DNA of 64,000 nucleotides from Seongchinamella sediminis (lineage in GTDB: Bacteria > Pseudomonadota > Gammaproteobacteria > Pseudomonadales > Halieaceae): assembly GCF_003457605.1 (NCBI RefSeq), contig NZ_QRAN01000004.1:186001-250000 (forward strand), in the 5' to 3' direction. This document shows, in pieces, positions 37,167-47,445 of the stretch. Under the pieces are notes generated by a model that was not told the origin of the DNA, did no database searches, and saw only the letters and a list, made by a program, of their open reading frames with translations. Position 1 is the stretch's first letter. Every line of letters begins with the position of its first letter. A program made the position numbers and the translations under genes.

Positions 37167-37949
37167 CTAGCCAATAGTGTCGGCATAGGCGATGAGGCTG
37201 GCGGTGACCGCGACATTGAGCGATTCAACGCCGTTGTTCATGGGGATGGACAGGGCACAGTCCGCCAGCGCCGCTACCTCTGCTGATACCCCCTCGGTCT
37301 CATTGCCCAGCACGAAAGCGGCGTGGCCCCGGGGGCGATGGGCAAACAGTGTCTGGCGGGCGCTGGCCTCCAGGCTGCAGATCTCGAAGCCGCGGCCGGA
37401 CAGTTCCCGCAAGGCCTCGACCTGGCTGTCGCACAGCACCAGCGGCGCCCGGTACAGGGTGCCGGCACTGGCCTTGATGACCAGCGGCCCCAGGGCCGCG
37501 TTGCCCCGGCGGGACCAGAGCACGGCGTCGATGCTGCCGGCGCTGGCGGAGCGCAGGATCATGCCCAGGTTCTGGGGGTTGCTGATACCGTCCAATGCCA
37601 GCACCCGCTGGCGGGGTAGCCCCGGGAGTTCATCCAGGTAGGTCTGCAGCGAGCGAAACGCCGGACAGAGGATGTCCAGGGCCACGCCCTGGTCCTGCCT
37701 GCCGTTTCTGGAAATACGCGACAGCGCCTCCCGGCTGTGCTCGCGCACGGGAATGTCGCGCGCGCCTGCCGCGGCGGTCAACTCGGCGATGATGCCGCCT
37801 GAACGGTTGCTGCTGGCCAGGTGCAGGGTGTGGCACTGCAGGCGCGGATCGCGCAGGGCCTCCAGCACCGGTTTGCGGCCATAGACCGTAAGCACCCGCT
37901 CGTAAAAGGCCTTCTTCGCCCGGTAACTGCTGCTGTCCTGGCGAGTCAC
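37167..37949 (-). CDS. TrmH/SpoU-family RNA 2'-O-methyltransferase
   Basis: This 260-residue protein has an N-terminal substrate-binding domain (VYGRKPVLEALRD) and a C-terminal SPOUT knot with DGISNPQNLGMILRSA, FVLGNETEGVS and SIPMNNGVESLNVAVTAS. RlmB-like 23S rRNA or tRNA modification is possible; the target cannot be set from sequence. Start GTG 37949 overlaps the stop of the AraC-family gene. Confidence 0.9.
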   Translation of the reverse strand: MTRQDSSSYRAKKAFYERVLTVYGRKPVLEALRDPRLQCHTLHLASSNRSGGIIAELTAAAGARDIPVREHSREALSRISRNGRQDQGVALDILCPAFRSLQTYLDELPGLPRQRVLALDGISNPQNLGMILRSASAGSIDAVLWSRRGNAALGPLVIKASAGTLYRAPLVLCDSQVEALRELSGRGFEICSLEASARQTLFAHRPRGHAAFVLGNETEGVSAEVAALADCALSIPMNNGVESLNVAVTASLIAYADTIG

Positions 37950-39010
37950 TGCTGCGACTTCCTTTCATTCTGTAGTTGCTGCCGGTACTGGCCGGGCGAG
38001 GTGCCGGTCCATTTTTTGAAAGAGCGGTAGAAGGCCGAGTTGTCCTGGAAGCCCATCACCGCGGCGATAGTGTCTATCGATAAATCATCTCGCTGGATAT
38101 AGTGCACCGCAATTTCCCGCCGCAGGTCGTCTTTCAGCTGCTGGAAACTGGTGCCCTCGGCAGTAAGCCTGCGGTGCAGGGTGCGGGCGGACATATTCAA
38201 CTGGCCGGCAACGTCGCTGGCGGTAGGCAGATTTTCCGGCCCGGAAGCCAGTAGCAATTGCTCGATCTGGCGCGACAGTGGCCGGGATTTCCCGGGGTTG
38301 TCCCGCCGCACCAGTGGGTAGGGGGCCTGGCGCAGAAACTCGCGCAGGCTGTCTTCGTTCTGGGCCAGTGGGTACTGCAGCAATTGCCGGGGCAGCACCA
38401 GTCCGGAATGTTCCCGGCCGAAACGCACCGGGCAGCCGAACAGGTCTTCATAGTGCGTTGAGGTCTCCGGCACTGTGCCCCGCAGGTGGACTTCCCGCAG
38501 GGGCAACTCGCGGCCAATCAACCAGCTGTAGAAACGGAACATCATCAGCAGTATGTTGACGTGGCCGATCTCTACCCGCTCTTCTGCCAGGACCTGGGAG
38601 CGCTGGAACAGGCACAGTACCCGCTCATCATCCAGTTCAACGAAGGGGCTGGCGGGACGTTCCCCGGGGCAGTCACGATACTGGTCACAGTAGTGGTGAA
38701 ACTCCCAGGCACGCAGCAGTGCCTGTTCGAGTGTGCGGCAGTGGATGATGAACAGGCACATCATGCGAAAGGTGCCGGGTGGCGCACGATACTCCTGACC
38801 CAGGCCGAAGGCCTCATCCTGGAGCAACTCCATCAGCAGGCCATAGAGCTTGCTATAACTGCTGCTGGCGATTTCAGTGCTGTCCGGGTTGCTGGCCTCC
38901 AGCGGGTTGAACGTCAGCCCCGCGTGCTGCAGTGCCCGCTCCAGTGGATAGCCATGATCTATCAACACCCGCAACAGGGAGTTGAGGGATTTGAGGGGCA
39001 TGGTATTCAT
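37946..39010 (-). CDS. AraC-family transcriptional regulator
   Basis: This 354-residue protein has an arabinose-binding-like N-terminal domain (the OruR/ArgR-type fold with LLRVLIDHGYPLERAL) and a C-terminal double HTH (ASDVAGQLNMSARTLHRRL ... IAAVMGFQDNSAFYRSFKKW). This AraC type often controls lipid or xenobiotic enzymes. Its stop overlaps the start of the methyltransferase gene. The target is unknown; the neighbouring IclR gene is in the same orientation. Confidence 0.92.
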   Translation of the reverse strand: MNTMPLKSLNSLLRVLIDHGYPLERALQHAGLTFNPLEASNPDSTEIASSSYSKLYGLLMELLQDEAFGLGQEYRAPPGTFRMMCLFIIHCRTLEQALLRAWEFHHYCDQYRDCPGERPASPFVELDDERVLCLFQRSQVLAEERVEIGHVNILLMMFRFYSWLIGRELPLREVHLRGTVPETSTHYEDLFGCPVRFGREHSGLVLPRQLLQYPLAQNEDSLREFLRQAPYPLVRRDNPGKSRPLSRQIEQLLLASGPENLPTASDVAGQLNMSARTLHRRLTAEGTSFQQLKDDLRREIAVHYIQRDDLSIDTIAAVMGFQDNSAFYRSFKKWTGTSPGQYRQQLQNERKSQQ

Positions 39011-39027
39011 GGCGCAGGGGGCGGTGG

Positions 39028-39942
39028 TCAGGGCTCGGCAGCGGGCGGCTCCCGGCCTTCGGCCAGGGCGGTTACCCGGTCAGCCGACTGCTTCATGCGG
39101 GCGGCAATTTCCTCAATCCGGGCACCGCTGACCGGCCCCCCCAGAGAACCGGCAACAAAGCACATGACGGGCAATTTGTTGTCGACGAAAACCGGCACGG
39201 AGATGGTACTGACATCGTAGCGGGCCTTGGGGTCGATCCGGTCCAGATGGAAATATTCATCACACAGGTCGTGCTGGTAGCGGTTGGCTGCGTCCTCCAG
39301 TTCGGTAAGGCTCCAGGAGGAATGAATGCGCTCCAGCTCCCGGGTCAGCTCGGCCTCGGCCCTGGTCTTCAGGGTTACCTCGTAACCCCGGGCGCGGATG
39401 GCGATCAGCGCCACCCGTAGCTTCTGGTCCAGCTTTTCATTGTACTCGCCGCGGGATTCGTGGGCGCGGGTCAGCCAGGCTTCCAGGTGCTTGGCCGGGG
39501 AAAAGGCGGTAAAACAGGCGGCCACCGGTGCGACATTGGGCAGCCGCAGGCCCAGTTGAAACGAATCAATCAGCGGCTGGGCCTTGCCATACAGGGCCAG
39601 CAGCACCATGTGGCGCTTGGAGCGCCCGGTGACCGCAAAGCCCACATCCAGGTCCTGCTGCAGGCTCTCCAGTTCCGGCCGGGCGTATTCAAGCACCGGG
39701 AACTGGGCAAAGGCTGCGTTACCGGCGGCGATAATGGACGGGCCCAGGCGGTAGGCCTTGGTCTTGGGGTGTTGCACCAGGAAGCCGTAATTGGCCATGG
39801 TGGTGAGGATTGCGTGGCAGGTCGCTTTGTTCAGGTTGAGCCTGCGGGTCATTTCGGTGAGTCCGAATGCCTGGTTGGGGTTGGCCATCAGCAGATCGAG
39901 TATCGCTAGCGCGCGGGCTGTGGGTTGCGAAAATAAGGCCAA
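39028..39942 (-). CDS. IclR-family transcriptional regulator
   Basis: This 304-residue protein has an N-terminal winged HTH (GLTEMTRRLNLNKATCHAIL, res ~25-44) and a GAF-like effector domain ending in VFVDNKLPVMCFVAGSLGG. Start TTG 39942 with GGGAG seven bases upstream; no ATG is near in that frame. It lies 17 bases upstream of the AraC-family gene, and 177 bases from the divergent glutaredoxin-like gene. Confidence 0.92.
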   Translation of the reverse strand: MALFSQPTARALAILDLLMANPNQAFGLTEMTRRLNLNKATCHAILTTMANYGFLVQHPKTKAYRLGPSIIAAGNAAFAQFPVLEYARPELESLQQDLDVGFAVTGRSKRHMVLLALYGKAQPLIDSFQLGLRLPNVAPVAACFTAFSPAKHLEAWLTRAHESRGEYNEKLDQKLRVALIAIRARGYEVTLKTRAEAELTRELERIHSSWSLTELEDAANRYQHDLCDEYFHLDRIDPKARYDVSTISVPVFVDNKLPVMCFVAGSLGGPVSGARIEEIAARMKQSADRVTALAEGREPPAAEP

Positions 39943-40023
39943 AAGAAAACTCCCGTGACTGGCGCCAGACTGTTTGGCGCACGCAATTTTAGTATAAGAT
40001 GTTGTACTTGCGCCGCAATGTTA

Positions 40024-40058
40024 ACGCCGGCAGGGGGCTCGCAGCAAGCCCCCGGCGT
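40024..40058. other. Strong hairpin upstream of the glutaredoxin-like gene
   Basis: ACGCC and GGGGGCT pair with AGCCCCC and GGCGT, a 12-bp stem with a four-base bulge and seven-base loop. No gene ends here, so it may be a leader structure or an IclR/AraC regulatory site. Confidence 0.35.
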
Positions 40059-40119
40059 GAGGGGCGACCAGTATATAGTGACCACGCCGTCAGGCACAGC
40101 CCCAGGGACAACCCAGTCT

Positions 40120-40335
40120 ATGTTGACTTTATTCGGAACCTCAGCCTGTCATTTGTGTGAACGCGCTGCAGCCCTGCTGCAGGCAGCCGGCGTGGATTTC
40201 GAGGAGGTGGATATCAGCGAGTCCGATGACTTGTTTGCCCGCTACGGTGTCACCATACCGGTACTGCGCCGGGCGGACGGCGAGGAACTCAACTGGCCGT
40301 TTGACGAGGAAGCGCTGGCACGCTTCCTCGAGTGA
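40120..40335 (+). CDS. Glutaredoxin-like protein
   Basis: This 71-residue thioredoxin-fold protein has the redox motif CHLC at residues 10-13 (SACHLCERA) and the cis-Pro segment GVTIPVLRR. It belongs to the small DUF836/glutaredoxin-like family, probably a thiol-disulfide exchange protein. The ATG at 40120 is chosen; the frame upstream reaches 39955 without a homologous segment. Confidence 0.85.
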   Translation: MLTLFGTSACHLCERAAALLQAAGVDFEEVDISESDDLFARYGVTIPVLRRADGEELNWPFDEEALARFLE

Positions 40336-40358
40336 GTACAGGGCTGATGGAAGTGGCC

Positions 40359-40799
40359 CTAGTCGCTTTTGCCGACGCGAACAGCGAGTACGTCACAGGT
40401 CGCGCCATGGAGGACGCCATTGGCCGTCGAGCCCATTAGCAACGCCAGGCCGTAACGGCCGTGACTGCCCACGACAATCAGGTCGGCGTTGATTTCTTCG
40501 GCCATGGCGTGAATCTCCACCTCCGGGCGGCCGAGAACGATATGCTGGTGGTCGTGATCGATAGCGTTTTGTTCGGAAAACCGCCGCAGCTGTTCCGTTG
40601 CCTGGGACTGGATTTCGTCCTGGAGCCCGGAAAAATCCATGGGGATGTCGACCCCGTAGGCAAAGCTCAATGGCTCGATCACGTGGATAATGTGCAACTC
40701 GCTACCGCCACCGGCGACAATGCCCTTGGCTCGCTCGGCGACTTCGCTGGATTCATCGCTGAGGTCAATGGCCACGAGGACTCTTTTATAATTCGACAT
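40359..40799 (-). CDS. Universal stress protein (UspA family)
   Basis: This 146-residue single Usp domain has VLVAIDLSDES at the N-terminus and the ATP-binding G-x2-G-x9-G(S/T) motif in VGSHGRYGLALLMGSTAN. It is convergent with the glutaredoxin-like gene and divergent from the next gene, transcribed alone. The ATG is at 40799. Confidence 0.93.
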   Translation of the reverse strand: MSNYKRVLVAIDLSDESSEVAERAKGIVAGGGSELHIIHVIEPLSFAYGVDIPMDFSGLQDEIQSQATEQLRRFSEQNAIDHDHQHIVLGRPEVEIHAMAEEINADLIVVGSHGRYGLALLMGSTANGVLHGATCDVLAVRVGKSD

Positions 40800-40904
40800 A
40801 TTGCTCTCCCTGTTTTCCCGGACTCGGAGCTGTAATGTATAGCATAGTCGATGGCCCGGGCAACGCAGTCACCGGCCATCGTTGACTTGAATCAGGAAGA
40901 TCCA

Positions 40905-41363
40905 GTGAAATTTCTGCTTATTTTGTTCATTGTGGCCCTGGCGCTGGCGCCATTGACCCATTTTTTGCCTAGCAAGCGGCAGCGACTGGTGGCGCGCATG
41001 CGTGAGTATGCGGCGGTGCATGGCCTGTTTGTGGAGTTTCGCGACCTGCCGTCGCGGACCCCGGTAAGCGGCAGTGGCGGGCGCAGCCAGCAGGTCATTT
41101 ATTATGGCAAGCGGCTGCCACCCTCCCGCCGGGAGCGACGTCTGCGCACCGCCTGGTTGCGCGAGGATGACGGCTGGCGGTCGCTGGGCAGGCGGGTTGC
41201 GGCGCCAGCGGCAGCCGCCGGCCTGCCCGCCTCGGTGCTGGCCATCAGCGTTGATGAGGGCTCCTGCGGTGCCTATTGGCAGGAGGCCGGCGCAGAGGCC
41301 GATGTGGAGCAGATTGTGGCCGCTCTGGAGGCCTGGGTCCGGCTGTTGCAGGAGGGCGCCTGA
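40905..41363 (+). CDS. Conserved membrane-anchored protein of unknown function
   Basis: This is a 152-residue protein with one N-terminal membrane helix (FLLILFIVALALAPLTHFL), then a basic, Arg-rich cytoplasmic part and a mixed alpha/beta C-terminus. GTG at 40905 with GGAAG six bases upstream gives this start; an ATG at 40851 would put 18 residues before the helix. The family is not recognised. It lies upstream of topA but topA has its own promoter. Confidence 0.65.
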   Translation: MKFLLILFIVALALAPLTHFLPSKRQRLVARMREYAAVHGLFVEFRDLPSRTPVSGSGGRSQQVIYYGKRLPPSRRERRLRTAWLREDDGWRSLGRRVAAPAAAAGLPASVLAISVDEGSCGAYWQEAGAEADVEQIVAALEAWVRLLQEGA

Positions 41364-41409
41364 GCGGCTCCAGGCGGGTGCAGGCGGTCGCTTCATTTCG
41401 CGATTTTCC

Positions 41410-41438
41410 TTGACCCTGGCCGGATGGGGACTTATATA
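41410..41438 (+). promoter_or_regulatory. topA promoter
   Basis: TTGACC at 41410-41415 and TATATA at 41433-41438 are spaced 17 bases; the leader then carries a GGCGCC repeat pair before the ATG at 41506. Confidence 0.7.
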
Positions 41439-41505
41439 TGCCCCTTTTTGGCGCCGCGCCGGGCGTCCATTTCTGGCGCCTGGACCGTTTAAACAGTAGG
41501 GACCA

Positions 41506-44157
41506 ATGGGTAAATCACTAGTAATTGTCGAGTCACCGGCCAAAGCCAAGACGATCAACAAATACCTGGGAAAAGACTACGTGGTGAAATCCAGCGTCGG
41601 TCACATCCGGGATTTGCCAACCGCTGGCAGCAGCAGTGCCGGGGTTGACCCCAAGGAACGCGCGGCCCAGGCGGCCATTACCCGCAAGATGGCCGCGGAG
41701 GAAAAAGCCGCACACAAGAAAAAGAAGGCCCGCGAGCAGCTGATCCGGCGCATGGGCATAGACCCGGAGAATGGCTGGGCGGCCAACTATCAGGTGTTGC
41801 CCGGCAAGGAAAAAGTGGTCAACGAGTTGAAGAAGCTGGCCGCCGACGCGGACGCCATTTACCTGGCGACCGACCTTGACCGCGAGGGGGAGGCGATTGC
41901 CTGGCACCTGCGTGAAGCCATTGGCGGCGACGACGACCGCTACCAGCGGGTGGTGTTCAACGAAATCACCAAGAAGGCCATTACCGAGGCCTTTGAGGAA
42001 CCCTCGCACCTGGACCAGAACCGGGTCAACGCCCAGCAGGCCCGTCGCTTTCTCGACCGTGTCGTGGGTTATATGGTGTCGCCGCTGTTGTGGTCGAAAG
42101 TCGCCCGGGGGCTGTCAGCGGGCCGGGTCCAGTCGGTCGCCGTGCGCCTGATTGTCGAGCGGGAACGGGAGATCCACGCATTCATACCCGAGGAATACTG
42201 GGAAGTTCACGCTGATCTGCTCACCCGGGCCAAGGAGGATGTGCGTTTTCAGGTGCGCAAGCACAAGGGCGAAAATTTCCGCCCCGGCGACGAAGCGACC
42301 ACCAAAAAGGCAACTGCCGAGCTGGAGTCACTGCCCTACGTGATCAGCGGTCGCGAGGACAAGCCCACCCGCTCCAAACCACCAGCGCCGTTCATTACCT
42401 CGACCTTGCAGCAATCGGCGAGCACCCGGCTGGGCTTCAGTGTCAAGAAAACCATGATGCTGGCGCAGCGCCTGTATGAAGCGGGCTACATTACTTACAT
42501 GCGGACCGATTCCACCAACCTCAGCGCCGAGGCAGTGGCGGCCTGTCGCGACTACATCGGCGCCAATTTTCCCCGTCAGTACCTGCCCGATGCGCCCAAT
42601 TCCTATTCCTCAAAAGAGGGTGCCCAGGAGGCGCACGAGGCGATCAGGCCTTCTGATGTCAATGTGGCGCAAACCGCGCTCAAAGGCATGGAGCGGGACG
42701 CGGAGCGACTGTACGAGCTGATCTGGCGCCAGTTTGTCGCCTGCCAGATGCCTGCGGCAGAGTACACCTCGACCACGATTACCGCCACCGCCGGTGACTA
42801 CGAGCTGAACGCCAAGGGCCGTATCATCCGCTTCGACGGCTACACCAGAGTCCAGCCCCCGGCCAGCCGCAAGGGAGACGACGGTGTTTTGCCGGACGTC
42901 AACAAAGGTGATCAACTGGAGCTGAAGAAGCTGGATCCTGTACAGCATTTCACCAAACCCGCGCCCCGTTATGGCGAGGCGAGCCTGGTGCGTGAGCTGG
43001 AAAAGCGCGGGATCGGCCGGCCGTCGACCTATGCCTCGATCATTTCCACCATCCAGGACCGCGGCTACGTGCGGCTGGAGAACAAGCGCTTTTACGCCGA
43101 GAAAATGGGCGATATCGTCACCCAGCGTCTGCAGAAAAGCTTCCCTGACCTGCTGGACTATGGTTTTACCGCCGGCATGGAGGAGCGCCTGGACGACGTG
43201 GCTGAGGGCGAGCGCGACTGGCGCGACCTGCTGGATGCGTTTTATGGCGAGTTCCGCGGCCTGCTGGAAAAAGCCGGGGAACCGGAACCGGTCGGCATGG
43301 AGCCCAACTCGCCGACCATGACCGATATCGAGTGTGCCAAGTGCGGACGCCCGATGCAGATCAGAACCGCCAGCACGGGGGTGTTCCTGGGTTGTTCCGG
43401 TTACGCCCTGCCGCCCAAGGAGCGCTGCAAGCACACCATTAACCTCACCCCGGGGGATGAGGCCATCCGCGAGGATGCCGACGACGAGGCCGAGTCACGC
43501 CAGCTGCTCGAACGCCATCGTTGCAAGAAGTGTAACGCGGCCATGGACAGTTACCTGATAGACGAGTCCCGCAAGCTGCATGTCTGCGGCAACAACCCCG
43601 ATTGTGACGGCTTCGAGGTGGAACACGGCAAGTTCAAAATAAAGGGTTACGATGGCCCCACCCTGGAGTGCGACAAGTGCGGTGCCGAAATGCAGCTGAA
43701 AAACGGCCGTTTCGGCAAGTACTTCGGCTGCACCTCGGACAGCTGCAAAAACACCCGCAAACTGCTGCGCAACGGCGAGGCCGCGCCGCCAAAAATGGAT
43801 CCGGTGCCCATGCCGGAACTGGCCTGCCAGAAGGTGGATGACCACTATGTGCTGCGCGATGGCGCCGCCGGGATGTTCCTCGCGGCCAGCCAGTTCCCGC
43901 GCAACCGTGAAACCCGGGCACCGTTTGTCGACGAATTGCTGCCGCACAAGGATGAGATCGATCCCAAGTACAAGTTCATTTTTTCTGCGCCTACCGAGGA
44001 CGACGACGGCAACCGGGCCCAGGTCCGCTACAGCCGTAAAACCAAGGAGCAGTACGTGATGACCGAGGCCGATGGCAAGGCGACCGGCTGGAAGGCCTTC
44101 TACCGCAAGGGCAAGTGGGAGCAGGAACGCAGCAAGGGCAGGGGAGCGCGCAAGTAG
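41506..44157 (+). CDS. topA: DNA topoisomerase I
   Basis: This 883-residue type IA topoisomerase relaxes negative supercoils. TOPRIM is at the N-terminus ([18 protein letters not shown]), the catalytic tyrosine in [14 protein letters not shown] near residue 328, and three C-terminal zinc ribbons are seen: CAKCGRP...C, CKKCNAAM...C, CDKCGAEM...C. The tail is Lys/Arg-rich. Length and order match E. coli TopA (865). The DUF6586 gene follows. Confidence 0.97.
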   Translation: MGKSLVIVESPAKAKTINKYLGKDYVVKSSVGHIRDLPTAGSSSAGVDPKERAAQAAITRKMAAEEKAAHKKKKAREQLIRRMGIDPENGWAANYQVLPGKEKVVNELKKLAADADAIYLATDLDREGEAIAWHLREAIGGDDDRYQRVVFNEITKKAITEAFEEPSHLDQNRVNAQQARRFLDRVVGYMVSPLLWSKVARGLSAGRVQSVAVRLIVEREREIHAFIPEEYWEVHADLLTRAKEDVRFQVRKHKGENFRPGDEATTKKATAELESLPYVISGREDKPTRSKPPAPFITSTLQQSASTRLGFSVKKTMMLAQRLYEAGYITYMRTDSTNLSAEAVAACRDYIGANFPRQYLPDAPNSYSSKEGAQEAHEAIRPSDVNVAQTALKGMERDAERLYELIWRQFVACQMPAAEYTSTTITATAGDYELNAKGRIIRFDGYTRVQPPASRKGDDGVLPDVNKGDQLELKKLDPVQHFTKPAPRYGEASLVRELEKRGIGRPSTYASIISTIQDRGYVRLENKRFYAEKMGDIVTQRLQKSFPDLLDYGFTAGMEERLDDVAEGERDWRDLLDAFYGEFRGLLEKAGEPEPVGMEPNSPTMTDIECAKCGRPMQIRTASTGVFLGCSGYALPPKERCKHTINLTPGDEAIREDADDEAESRQLLERHRCKKCNAAMDSYLIDESRKLHVCGNNPDCDGFEVEHGKFKIKGYDGPTLECDKCGAEMQLKNGRFGKYFGCTSDSCKNTRKLLRNGEAAPPKMDPVPMPELACQKVDDHYVLRDGAAGMFLAASQFPRNRETRAPFVDELLPHKDEIDPKYKFIFSAPTEDDDGNRAQVRYSRKTKEQYVMTEADGKATGWKAFYRKGKWEQERSKGRGARK

Positions 44158-44158
44158 T

Positions 44159-44620
44159 ATGAGTTCCGCTCGTGGACAGGCCAATCACGCGCTGTACCTG
44201 GCGAATATCCTCCTCGCCGCCTGGCGCCGGGACCTGGCCGAGGAGTCTGTGGCCGCAGTCACCCTGAACCAGGCCTACCTGCCGGCCATACGGGCGCACC
44301 TGCGCCATGCCTATGGCTGGTTCCTGCTGGAAATCACTCGCCCCGGTGCCTTACCGCCGCAACCACCGGCATCCCTGGCGGAGTTGCCCGGAATTGACGC
44401 TGGCAAGGCGCTACCCGGCGAAATAGTGGAGTTCCAGCGCCTGGAAGCAGGAGGCTGGATCGGCGACATGCTCGCTGATGATACGGCGGAGGAGAGCGTG
44501 GCTTCCAGCGGTAACCTGGCCAGGGGTGCACCCGCATCCGGCCCCGAGCAGGCCAGCCAGTGGGCCGGGCAGCTGCAGTCACTGTTCGATCGCATGGGCG
44601 ATTCACTGGACGAGTACTGA
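44159..44620 (+). CDS. DUF6586 family protein
   Basis: This is a 153-residue helical protein beginning MSSARGQANHALYLANILL, two bases after the topA stop. It belongs to the family found downstream of topA in Pseudomonas and relatives (DUF6586), function unknown. It has no signal peptide. A Glu/Ala-rich C-terminus ends in LFDRMGDSLDEY. Confidence 0.8.
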   Translation: MSSARGQANHALYLANILLAAWRRDLAEESVAAVTLNQAYLPAIRAHLRHAYGWFLLEITRPGALPPQPPASLAELPGIDAGKALPGEIVEFQRLEAGGWIGDMLADDTAEESVASSGNLARGAPASGPEQASQWAGQLQSLFDRMGDSLDEY

Positions 44621-44657
44621 GCCGGCGGCGAATAACGCTGCCTGCTTCCGCCGCCCA

Positions 44658-44683
44658 CAAAAAAGGCGAACCGAAGTTCGCCT
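44658..44683 (-). terminator. Rho-independent terminator after ETF-QO
   Basis: AGGCGAAC-CGAA-GTTCGCCT forms an 8-bp stem with a CGAA tetraloop. The top-strand A-tract at 44658-44664 gives a T-tract on the minus strand just beyond the ETF-QO end. Confidence 0.85.
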
Positions 44684-44715
44684 GTTCTGCTGCTCAAGCT
44701 CCCTGCAGGGCCGCC

Positions 44716-46368
44716 CTACATATTCGGGTAATTCGGCCCGCCGAAGCCCTCCGGGGTTACCCAGACGATGTTTTGCGAGGGGTCCTTGATATCGCAGGTT
44801 TTGCAGTGCACGCAGTTCTGGCCGTTGATCTGGAAGCGCTTGCCATTCTCGTCTTCCACCACCTCATAGACGCCTGCCGGGCAGTAGCGCTGCGCTGGCT
44901 CGTCCCACCTGGGCAGGTTTACCGCAATCGGAATCTCGGGGTCCTTGAGGGTCAGGTGGCAGGGCTGGTCCTCTTCATGGTTGGTGTTGGAGAGGAATAC
45001 CGATGACAGGCGGTCGAAGCTGATTTTGTTGTCCGGCTTGGGGTACTCGATCTGCTTGCTGTCGGCGGCGGGCTTCATTGCCGCGTAGTCGGGCTTGTCA
45101 TCGTTGAGGGTGAAGGGCAGTTTGCCGCCGAAGATGTTCTGGTCCAGCCAGACCAGCGCCGAGCCGATCAGGAAACCGAACTTGTGCATGAAACCGGAGA
45201 AGTTACGGGTCGTGTACAGTTCCTGGTAGGCCCAGGAGGATTCGAACTTGCTGGCAAAGGAATCCAGGTCGGCCTTGCGTTCCTCGCCCTGGCCAAGCGC
45301 CTCCACCACGGCTTCCGCTGCCACCATGCCACTCTTCATCGCGGTGTGGTTACCCTTGATCTTCACCGAGTTCAGGGTGCCGGCGTCGCAGCCGATGATG
45401 AGGCCGCCGGGGAAGTGCATTTTCGGCAGGGAGTTGTAGCCGCCCTTGGTAATGGCGCGGGCCCCGTAGGTGATGCGGGTGGCGCCTTCGAGCAGCTTGC
45501 TCACGGTGGGGTGGTGTTTCCAGCGCTGGAACTCTTCGTAGGGGCTCAGGTGCGGGTTGGCATAATTGAGGTCGGTGATCAGGCCGAGATATACCTGGTT
45601 GTTCTCCGCGTGATAGAGGAAACCGCCGCCGGTGGCGCCGTTTTCGGACAGGGGCCAGCCCAGGCCGTGTTCGACAGTGCCTTCGTTGTGCCGGGCGGGG
45701 TCGATTTCCCAGATTTCCTTGATGCCGATGCCGTAGTGCTGGGGGTCCTTGCCGGCATCCAGCGCGAACTTCTCCATCAGCTGCTTGCCGAGGTGGCCGC
45801 GACAGCCCTCGGCAAAGAGGGTGTACTTGGCATGCAGTTCCATGCCCGGCATGTAGGAATCCTTGTGGCTGCCGTCCTCGGCGATGCCCATGTCGCCGGT
45901 GGCGATCCCCTTGACGCTGCCGTCTTCATTGAACAGCACTTCAGCGGCGGCAAAACCGGGGTAGACCTCCACCCCCAGGCCCTCGGCCTGTTCCGCCAGC
46001 CAGCGGCATACGTTGCCCATGGAGACAATGTAGTTGCCGTCATTGTGGGTGGGCTTGGGAATGAAAAAGTTTGGCAGGGTGACGGCCCCGGTGGCGCTGG
46101 TATAGAAGTAAAACTTGTCGCCTTTGACCGGGGTATTGAGCGGTGCGCCCAGTTCCTGCCAGTTGGGGAACAATTCGTTCAGCGCGCGGGGTTCCAGCAC
46201 GGCACCGGACAGGATGTGGGCGCCGACCTCCGACCCTTTTTCCACCACGCACACGGTGATTTCCTGCTCTTTTTCCTCTGCCAGTTGCATGATGCGACAG
46301 GCGGCTGACAGGCCCGCGGGGCCTGCACCGACAATCACCACATCAAATTCCATCGATTCACGTTCCAC
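44716..46368 (-). CDS. Electron-transfer flavoprotein:ubiquinone oxidoreductase
   Basis: This 550-residue inner-membrane-associated flavoprotein moves electrons from reduced ETF to ubiquinone. The FAD site is DVVIVGAGPAGLSAACRI, and the C-terminal [4Fe-4S] site has CVHCKTC with an earlier RYCPAG cysteine. The start may be GTG 46368 with AGAGGA about seven bases upstream, or the in-frame ATG 46353, which matches homologues. It is divergent from etfBA, 323 bases away. Confidence 0.95.
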   Translation of the reverse strand: MERESMEFDVVIVGAGPAGLSAACRIMQLAEEKEQEITVCVVEKGSEVGAHILSGAVLEPRALNELFPNWQELGAPLNTPVKGDKFYFYTSATGAVTLPNFFIPKPTHNDGNYIVSMGNVCRWLAEQAEGLGVEVYPGFAAAEVLFNEDGSVKGIATGDMGIAEDGSHKDSYMPGMELHAKYTLFAEGCRGHLGKQLMEKFALDAGKDPQHYGIGIKEIWEIDPARHNEGTVEHGLGWPLSENGATGGGFLYHAENNQVYLGLITDLNYANPHLSPYEEFQRWKHHPTVSKLLEGATRITYGARAITKGGYNSLPKMHFPGGLIIGCDAGTLNSVKIKGNHTAMKSGMVAAEAVVEALGQGEERKADLDSFASKFESSWAYQELYTTRNFSGFMHKFGFLIGSALVWLDQNIFGGKLPFTLNDDKPDYAAMKPAADSKQIEYPKPDNKISFDRLSSVFLSNTNHEEDQPCHLTLKDPEIPIAVNLPRWDEPAQRYCPAGVYEVVEDENGKRFQINGQNCVHCKTCDIKDPSQNIVWVTPEGFGGPNYPNM

Positions 46369-46692
46369 TGCGGTGTCCTCTGCTGTTGTCCAGGGCTGGC
46401 GCCGGGTCTGGGCCCGATTACCTGCCTGGCTTGTGTGTCGCGGACCTCAATAAGCGCTGAAGCCCGCCCCCCAAAAAGCCGCAAGTATATAATTCTAATG
46501 GATAAAAGACCATCACAGGGATAAATGGTGGCTATCCTTGATCTGGCTCATTTGGACAACTTCACTGTCACGTGGGGCTATTGACCCCGGACAGCAATAT
46601 GGGCAAGATACCTCGCCGAACTTACACGTACCGGGCGTTTGGTGTTCAGCCCGGCACCACAAACCCACCTTAAATGATCTATTGGAGAATCC
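46369..46692. other. Divergent control region between ETF-QO and etfBA
   Basis: This 324-base stretch has no gene. It contains a C-tract (CCCCCC) and an AT-rich stretch near 46485-46510 and TTGACC at 46581 with CAAGAT 17 bases on, a candidate etfB promoter. A 19-codon open frame (46524 on) has no clear homologue or supporting SD. Confidence 0.5.
46581..46609 (+). promoter_or_regulatory. Candidate etfBA promoter
   Basis: TTGACC and CAAGAT are spaced 17 bases; the -10 keeps A2, A5 and T6 only. It is 84 bases upstream of the etfB ATG. Confidence 0.4.
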
Positions 46693-47445
46693 ATGAAGGT
46701 TCTTGTTGCCGTTAAGCGCGTCGTTGATTACAACGTCAAGGTCCGCGCCAAAGCCGATGGTAGTGATGTTGACCTGAATAATGTCAAGATGGCTATCAAC
46801 CCCTTCTGTGAAATTGCTGTCGAGGAGGCTGTACGCCTCAAGGAAGCCGGTACTGCGACTGAAGTCGTCGCCGTTTCCATCGGTGACAAGGCCTGCCAGG
46901 AGCAAATCCGTACCGCGCTGGCGCTGGGCGCCGACCGCGGTATCCAGGTAGAGACCGAATGCGGTGTAGAGCCGCTGGTGGTGGCCAAACTGCTCAAGGG
47001 CGTCATCGAGAAGGAAGAGCCGCAGCTGGTTATCCTCGGCAAGCAATCTATCGACGGCGACAACAACCAGACTGGTCAGATGCTGGGCGCTCTGGCTGGC
47101 ATGCCGCAGGGCACATTCGCCTCGGAAGTCGTCATCGACGGTGACAAGGTCAACGTGACTCGTGAGGTTGACGGCGGTCTGCAGACCGTGGCCCTGAACC
47201 TGCCTGCTATCGTCACCACCGACCTGCGCCTGAACGAGCCGCGCTACGCTTCCCTGCCGAATATCATGAAGGCCAAGAAGAAGCCCCTGGATGTGCTCAC
47301 TCCCGGCGACCTGGGCGTTGAAGTCACTTCCCACCTGACCCAGGTCAGCGTCGAGCCGCCGGCCGAGCGTCAGGCCGGCATCAAGGTTGAAGATGTGGAT
47401 CAGCTGGTCGACAAACTGAAAAACGAGGCGAAAGTAATCTCATGA
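46693..47445 (+). CDS. etfB: Electron-transfer flavoprotein beta subunit
   Basis: This 250-residue protein pairs with EtfA, binds AMP and takes electrons from acyl-CoA dehydrogenases. [17 protein letters not shown] at the start and the segment [20 protein letters not shown] are standard. TTGGAG precedes the ATG. The stop overlaps etfA by ATGA. Confidence 0.96.
   Translation: MKVLVAVKRVVDYNVKVRAKADGSDVDLNNVKMAINPFCEIAVEEAVRLKEAGTATEVVAVSIGDKACQEQIRTALALGADRGIQVETECGVEPLVVAKLLKGVIEKEEPQLVILGKQSIDGDNNQTGQMLGALAGMPQGTFASEVVIDGDKVNVTREVDGGLQTVALNLPAIVTTDLRLNEPRYASLPNIMKAKKKPLDVLTPGDLGVEVTSHLTQVSVEPPAERQAGIKVEDVDQLVDKLKNEAKVIS

Noticed and set aside
46524-46583. 19-codon leader peptide before etfB
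   Set aside because: No regulatory codons, attenuator hairpin or good SD; probably chance.
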